From NCBI RefSeq assembly GCF_009674535.1, contig NZ_WKJK01000005.1, forward strand, positions 186,001 through 250,000: a stretch of DNA of 64,000 nt. Direction: 5' to 3'. The notes under the pieces are model-generated. The model made no database searches and was not told the DNA's origin. It saw nothing but the letters and a program-made list of their open reading frames with translations. The DNA comes from Duganella guangzhouensis (GTDB lineage Bacteria > Pseudomonadota > Gammaproteobacteria > Burkholderiales > Burkholderiaceae_D). Both the position numbers and the translations under genes were made by a program. Position 1 is the first letter of the stretch, and each line of letters starts with the position of its first letter. This document shows, piece after piece, positions 59,401 through 64,000 of this stretch.

Positions 59401-61749
59401 TCAGAAGTTGATGCCGTAAGCGGCGTACTCACGGCGCAGGTCCGCATCGATGGCCAGTGCGGCCTTGATATCCTGCTCGGCGCCGGCCGTATCGCCCAGC
59501 CGCTTGCGGGCGATGCCACGGCCGATCAGCGAGCTGCCCTGGTTGCGCCGCACCGCCAGCGCCGCATCATAGGCGGCCAGTGCATCGCGGTTGCGGCCCA
59601 GACGCAGCAGCACGAAAGCCCGGCTGTCGAGCAGCCAGGCGCGGTGCGGTTCCTGCAGCAAGCCCTTGTCACAAATGTGCAGCGCGGTCTCCAGCGCCAC
59701 ATTGTGGGTCGCCATGTTCCAGCAGACCTCATTCTTTTGCCACGCGCTGCTGGCGCTGGCCAACGCACCGTCGAAGTTGAAACGGGCGGCTTGCGTGTCG
59801 CCGATGCCGGTATTCACAATGCCGCGCAAGGTCAGCAGGATCGGTATGCGCTGGTCGCTACCGCTGCTGTGCTGGATGGTTTGATCTAGCATCGCGCCGG
59901 CGGCGGCGAAGTCGCCAGCGTCGAGTTCCACCTGGACGCGGTCTTCCACCACAAGGTGGGATTTTGGCGCCAATTGCGCCGCCCGTTCAAGATCGGCGCG
60001 CCGGCCGTTCAAGTCGGTGCGTTCGCGCAGGCTGGCGTGCGCGCGCAGCAGCTCGGAGGTGGGGAGGGTCTTGATGCCGCGCTCCAGGACCGCACTGGCT
60101 TGCGCGCTACGTCCGTAGCGCCGATACAGCCGCATCACGTCCAGGTAAACTTGCGGCTGACGCGCAAAATGCGACAGCAGCACTTCCGCTTCGCTGGCGG
60201 CGGCATCCTGCCGTCCTTGTTCCAGCGCGCTGCGCATGGCTAACAGGTAGCCTTCGTCCGGCTCTTGCAGTTTGGGCAGTGCGGCGTGGATGTCGGCCGT
60301 GGCCAGGTCGTACTGGAGCAGCTGGGTGTAGGCGCTGGCGCGGTCCAGCCGCATCGGTGCGTCGGCGGCCGGCATCATGTCGATGGCGCGGGTGAGCTGC
60401 TGTATGGCGGTGGCCGGCTGGTCGCGGTACAGGGCCAGCTTGCCGCGCGCGGCGTACAGCATGTAGTTATCCTGTTCCAGCGTGGCCGATTTGTTGAAAT
60501 CGCGCTCGGCTTGTTGATCGTCGCCCAGCTGCAGATAGGCCAGGCCGCGATTCAGGTAGGCCATGAAGTTATTCGGCGTCATGTCGATGACGGTGTCGAA
60601 ATTGCGGATGGCGGCGCGTGGCTCGCCGCGTTGCAGGTGCAGATCGCCTTGCTTCAGATAGTCGCCGGAAAATAGTTCCCTGCCGGCCGGGACACCGTCG
60701 ACTGGCGGCGGTTTGGGATGGTCGCTGCTGAAAATCATGCAAGCGCGGATCAATCCGAAGAATAGCAGCACCCACAACCACTTCCAGCTGAAGTTGGAGC
60801 GGCCCAGCGGGTCGTCCGCTTCGTGGAACCAGTGACGCGGATGCAGGTTGCGGCGCCATCCGGGCAGATCCTCGTGTGCTTGCTGCCAACTGGCGATGGC
60901 GTCGTGGTTGGTGATGACGGCTAGCCAGGTCGGGTAGTGCGCCTGCAGTTGTTCCAGCGCGTCGTTGGCGGCGATGAGCTCGCCGGCCGTTGGCTTGGCT
61001 GGGCTGCGCAGGCGGACGATCAGCTTGCTCTGCTGCCAGCGGGTCTTTTCGTTCTGCAGGCTGAACACGGCGTGTTCTTCCAGCACGCTGTCCATGATGG
61101 CGCCGGGACGGCCCAGATGTTGCAGCCGGCGGCGGTCGTCGGCCCAGCCGAAGAGCTGGGCGGCCACCACCAGCAAGGTTTCGTGGCCGGGCTGCCAGCC
61201 TTGTGTCAGCAGGTCGGCGACGTGGTATTCGAAGACGGTGCGGGCGTCGATGCTGATCAGCTGCGGGTCGTCCAGGCTGTGGTGCAGCTGGGCAGACCAG
61301 AAGGCGTAGTCGGTCAGCGATTCCGGCTTGGCTTGCGCGCCGACGCGGTTCAGGAAGGCGGCGAATGTCGCAGCGCCTTGCTGCATGTGCAGTGGTGGCT
61401 GGGCCGGAGCGTCATCGGCGTACGTTTCGGCCGCGTGGTCCGGCGGCGCGGCTGGCTCAGCGTGCGCCACCGCCTCGGCTGCGTTGGCGGCGTTTGCGTG
61501 CTCCGCATGCTCGGCCGGCGTTGCTCCGTTGCTCGCGGCGGGGGCGGCTGGCGCGCAGTCATCCTCATCCGCGCGCTGAGCGGCCCAGTGCAGCGCCGCT
61601 TCGTACGCCTCGCGCAAGGTCTGGAAGCCGGTTGGATCGGCCTCCTGGTCGATCAGCTTGAGTTCACGGGCATAGGCGCGCCGGATCGCGCGGGCGTCGG
61701 CGTCCGGCGCCAGGGCCAGACGCTGAAAGCAGGCAGTCATCATCATCAA
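59401..61749 (-). CDS. J-like domain, membrane, TPR protein (DjlB/DjlC-like), copy 1
   Basis: Paralogue (782 aa) of the following gene with the same order: J-like domain ('[20 protein letters not shown]', then '[20 protein letters not shown]', again no HPD), an alanine/proline-rich linker (about 65-120), a conserved middle domain, a single membrane helix ('[15 protein letters not shown]', about 335), then TPR repeats to the end. Its start overlaps the HscC stop by four bases. In E. coli the Hsp70 HscC is likewise linked to J-like membrane proteins DjlB/DjlC, which supports the pairing. Confidence 0.85.
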   Translation of the reverse strand: MMMMTACFQRLALAPDADARAIRRAYARELKLIDQEADPTGFQTLREAYEAALHWAAQRADEDDCAPAAPAASNGATPAEHAEHANAANAAEAVAHAEPAAPPDHAAETYADDAPAQPPLHMQQGAATFAAFLNRVGAQAKPESLTDYAFWSAQLHHSLDDPQLISIDARTVFEYHVADLLTQGWQPGHETLLVVAAQLFGWADDRRRLQHLGRPGAIMDSVLEEHAVFSLQNEKTRWQQSKLIVRLRSPAKPTAGELIAANDALEQLQAHYPTWLAVITNHDAIASWQQAHEDLPGWRRNLHPRHWFHEADDPLGRSNFSWKWLWVLLFFGLIRACMIFSSDHPKPPPVDGVPAGRELFSGDYLKQGDLHLQRGEPRAAIRNFDTVIDMTPNNFMAYLNRGLAYLQLGDDQQAERDFNKSATLEQDNYMLYAARGKLALYRDQPATAIQQLTRAIDMMPAADAPMRLDRASAYTQLLQYDLATADIHAALPKLQEPDEGYLLAMRSALEQGRQDAAASEAEVLLSHFARQPQVYLDVMRLYRRYGRSAQASAVLERGIKTLPTSELLRAHASLRERTDLNGRRADLERAAQLAPKSHLVVEDRVQVELDAGDFAAAGAMLDQTIQHSSGSDQRIPILLTLRGIVNTGIGDTQAARFNFDGALASASSAWQKNEVCWNMATHNVALETALHICDKGLLQEPHRAWLLDSRAFVLLRLGRNRDALAAYDAALAVRRNQGSSLIGRGIARKRLGDTAGAEQDIKAALAIDADLRREYAAYGINF

Positions 61750-63467
61750 GCTGGATCGTTGAATGGCACCGTAAAGCTATCATGCTCAATCTCATGCAAC
61801 AGCGCCTCAAAGCGCTGCCGCAGCGGATTGATCTGACGACTATCCTGACTCTCCAGCACATGCTCGAACTCGCGGATATGCGCGCCCAGCCAATCGCGCT
61901 GTTGACCGCGCAACTGCTGATACAGCCGTTCGCCACGCGCCAGCAAAGTCCGATGCTCCAGCTTATCGCGCGGATGAATCTTGAGCGCCGACAGCGTCAC
62001 AAAGCGCGCCGCAATCTCTTCCTCCGACAACAGGCCCGGATTGCCCTCGATGACCAGCGTGGTCGACTGCTGCGTTTGCACCACCGTGGCCTCCACCTGC
62101 AACAGACCATTGACGTCATAGGTGAAGCGAATATCGATGCCACTGTCATCCATGGAGCCGCCCGGCAGCTTGCATTGCAGCTTGCCGAGCTGGATATTCT
62201 CGTGCGCCATGCGCGCCTCGCCCTGATAGATATTCAGATCCAGCTGCTTTTGCCCATCGCGCACCGGGTAATAGCGCTTGACCCGGCTCACCGGCACCGG
62301 CGTATTGCGCTCGATGATGGCGTCGAAGTGGCCGGACGAAAAACTGCCATCAGCCAGCCGCATCGCCACGTCGATGCCGAGCGAGTAGGGCGCCACATCG
62401 GTCATCACCACTTCATCAAGGGCGGCATCGCGCATCTTCAAGCCGGCCTGCACGGCCGCGCCCAGCGCCACCACCTCGTCCGGATTGATATCGCAGGCCG
62501 GCAGCCGGCCGAACATGCGCGCCACCAGCTTGCGCACCAGCGGCATGCGGGTCGCGCCGCCAGCCAGCACCACGTTGTCCAACTCGGAGATGCGCAGATT
62601 GGCATCGCGCAGCGCGCGTTCGACCGGATCGCGCAGACGGCGCAGCAGCACCGTGCAGATGCGTTCCAGCGCCGGCTCGTCCAGCTCCAGCGTGTACTCA
62701 GTATCGTTGTGATGGATGCGCAGCGTGGCCGACGCCGCCTCGCTCAGCGCGCGCTTGGCCGCTTCCGCCTGCGCCACCATGCGCGGCATAAAGCGGGCAT
62801 CGTTCTTCAGCGACGGCGGCAACTGGTGGTGGGTGAAGAAATGGTCGACCAGGCAGTGCATGAAATCCTCGCCGCCCAGCATATTGTCGCCGGCCGAGGC
62901 GCGCACTTCCATCACGCCCTCGAACAGATCCAGCACCGACACGTCAAACGTGCCGCCGCCGAGGTCGAACACCAGGAACTTGGTCTCGCCATCGCGTTGA
63001 TGGATGCCGTAGGCCAGCGCGGCGGCGGTCGGCTCGTTCAGCAGCCGGTCGACTTTCAGCCCGGCCAGTTGGCCGGCGGCGCGCGTGGCTTTGCGCTGAG
63101 CGTCGGAGAAATAAGCCGGCACGGTGATGATGGCCTCGGTAATGGTCTGGCCCAGCGCCGCCTCGGCATCTTCCTTCAGCGCGCGCAGCACCAGCGCCGA
63201 CAACTCTTCCGGCCGGAACTGGCGGTTACCCAGGCGAATACTCTTGTCGCTGCCCATGTAGCGCTTGAACACGGCGGCGGTGCGGTCGGGATGGGTTTGC
63301 AGACGCTCACGCGCGGCGCGGCCGATCAGAATGGTGCCATCTTCATCCAGACTGACGCAGGAGGGCGTCAGCACCTCGCCCAGGCTGTTGGGGATCAGGC
63401 GCGGCGCACCGTTCTCCCAGATGGCGATCAAACTGTTGGTCGTACCGAGGTCTATCCCGACAATCAT
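61746..63467 (-). CDS. hscC: Hsp70 chaperone, HscC type
   Basis: DnaK-family ATPase (573 aa). ATG 63467 ([20 protein letters not shown]) has GGAAG upstream; the frame to 63500 adds an atypical extension. Nucleotide motifs: '[10 protein letters not shown]', '[16 protein letters not shown]', '[18 protein letters not shown]'. '[13 protein letters not shown]' is the Hsp70 hallmark. At about 570 residues it is shorter than DnaK (about 640), lacking most of the lid, as HscC does. It heads an operon with two J-like TPR membrane proteins, suggesting an envelope-facing specialised chaperone. Not adjacent to isc genes, so it is not HscA. Confidence 0.92.
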   Translation of the reverse strand: MIVGIDLGTTNSLIAIWENGAPRLIPNSLGEVLTPSCVSLDEDGTILIGRAARERLQTHPDRTAAVFKRYMGSDKSIRLGNRQFRPEELSALVLRALKEDAEAALGQTITEAIITVPAYFSDAQRKATRAAGQLAGLKVDRLLNEPTAAALAYGIHQRDGETKFLVFDLGGGTFDVSVLDLFEGVMEVRASAGDNMLGGEDFMHCLVDHFFTHHQLPPSLKNDARFMPRMVAQAEAAKRALSEAASATLRIHHNDTEYTLELDEPALERICTVLLRRLRDPVERALRDANLRISELDNVVLAGGATRMPLVRKLVARMFGRLPACDINPDEVVALGAAVQAGLKMRDAALDEVVMTDVAPYSLGIDVAMRLADGSFSSGHFDAIIERNTPVPVSRVKRYYPVRDGQKQLDLNIYQGEARMAHENIQLGKLQCKLPGGSMDDSGIDIRFTYDVNGLLQVEATVVQTQQSTTLVIEGNPGLLSEEEIAARFVTLSALKIHPRDKLEHRTLLARGERLYQQLRGQQRDWLGAHIREFEHVLESQDSRQINPLRQRFEALLHEIEHDSFTVPFNDPA

Positions 63468-63522
63468 GTTGGCTTCCGGAAAAATTAGCAAGTTTACCAT
63501 GGAATGCCAACATGTCCAGCCC

Positions 63523-64000
63523 CTAGTTCAGGTGCACCAGCCCGCGCTTGGCGGCCACCATCGCGGCCTCGGTGCGGGTGCAGACGTTGAGCTTGCTCAT
63601 GATGCTTTTGACGTGAAATTTGACCGTGCCGACGCCGATGCCGGCCGCGCGCGCAATCACCTTGTTGCTCATGCCACTGGCCAGGTGGACCAGGATATCG
63701 CGCTCGCGCGGGGTCAGCTGGTTGCCGTGGATGCGGCTGGCCAGCTTGAGCGCCAGTTCCGGCATCATGAACTTGCGGCCTTGCAGCACGGCGTGGATGC
63801 AGGTCATCAAGTCATCGAGCGGGGCGTTTTTCAGCATATAGGCGTGGGCGCCGGCGCGCATGCTGCGGTCGGCATCCTCCTCGCCGTCGTGGCCGCTGAG
63901 GATGATGACCTTGGCATCCGGCCGGCGCGCGCGGATCTGGCCGATGGCCGCGACGCCGTCGCAGCCGGGCATGTTCAGGTCCATCAGCAGCAGATCCGGT
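63523..64000 (-). CDS. LuxR/NarL-type response regulator, 5' end cut by window edge
   Basis: C-terminal 159 residues of a response regulator, open to base 64000. Phospho-acceptor aspartate in 'PDLLLMDLNMPGCDG', lysine in 'HAYMLKNAPLDD', LuxR helix-turn-helix 'LTPRERDILVHLASGMSNKV' and 'IGVGTVKFHVKSIMSKLN'. The internal methionine at 63984 is not the real start, because receiver strands precede it. It is very similar in output domain to the regulator at 53724, suggesting paralogy. It is upstream of hscC on the same strand. Confidence 0.9.
   Translation of the reverse strand, partial: PDLLLMDLNMPGCDGVAAIGQIRARRPDAKVIILSGHDGEEDADRSMRAGAHAYMLKNAPLDDLMTCIHAVLQGRKFMMPELALKLASRIHGNQLTPRERDILVHLASGMSNKVIARAAGIGVGTVKFHVKSIMSKLNVCTRTEAAMVAAKRGLVHLN

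Noticed and set aside
61782..63488. 568-codon open frame antisense to hscC
   Set aside because: Shadow frame; the Hsp70 on the other strand has every family motif.
1..64000. tRNA, rRNA, CRISPR or IS elements
   Set aside because: I looked for T-loop words, regularly spaced repeats, transposase motifs and terminal inverted repeats and found none convincing.

Overview
The window looks like a chromosomal segment of a GC-rich betaproteobacterium of the Oxalobacteraceae (Massilia/Duganella/Rugamonas type). The basis is codon usage and family content: TRAP transport, sulfonate scavenging, many two-component systems, Rrf2 and EpsC-type enzymes. No taxonomic marker gene is present. I see no rRNA, tRNA, CRISPR array or insertion sequence. 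Nearly all long antisense reading frames are shadows of GC-rich genes.

Layout. 1-3697: a TRAP carboxylate transporter operon (dctP-dctQ-dctM, running off the left edge) with a divergent GntR/FCD regulator. 3701-11655: a little-characterised envelope cluster with a class II-like cytochrome c lipoprotein, two paralogous secreted proteins, a DUF6152-type protein, a TonB-dependent receptor, two paralogous four-helix membrane proteins and an M19 dipeptidase. 11656-15653: an Rrf2 (NsrR-like) regulator, a small protein, a Bcr/CflA exporter, an EpsC-type serine acetyltransferase and a PAP2-like membrane protein. 15700-16533: a broken toxin-like gene whose N-terminus carries a VDNR...QR leader, with a small overlapping partner. 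16537-25917: a sulfur-scavenging island of two divergent operons: an FMN monooxygenase, MetQIN-like transporter and DszC/SfnB-like flavoenzyme facing ssuEADCB.

26125-32696 holds YceI, FUSC, a cysteine-less isochorismatase-fold protein with a divergent TetR regulator and twin operators, a GNAT enzyme and a large propeller-type histidine kinase. 32700-38830 is an A+T-richer accessory island: a 42-residue secreted peptide gene absent from ordinary ORF lists, a Sel1-repeat protein, an McrA-like HNH nuclease, a PIN-like protein, two decayed small genes and secreted DUFs. 39366-47911 carries a LysR-led detoxification-type operon, a RES/DUF2384 toxin-antitoxin pair, an orphan LuxR-type response regulator, hydrolases, a truncated histidine phosphatase and a split chromate transporter.

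48290-52923 contains a REC-PAS protein flanked on both sides by homologous intergenic repeats rich in DnaA-box-like 9-mers, then a hybrid histidine kinase. 53037-57076 has YcaC-type and alpha/beta hydrolases, a soluble kinase/response-regulator pair and a metallo-beta-lactamase-fold enzyme. 57149-63467 is an HscC-type Hsp70 operon with two paralogous J-like/TPR membrane proteins. A LuxR-type regulator runs off the right edge.

Most notable for follow-up: the twin DnaA-box repeats, a 50-bp element shared by the promoters of the orphan kinase (29682) and the orphan regulator (44616), the secreted mini-peptide, the 3.7-11.7 kb envelope cluster, and the HscC/J-TPR module whose J-like domains lack HPD.
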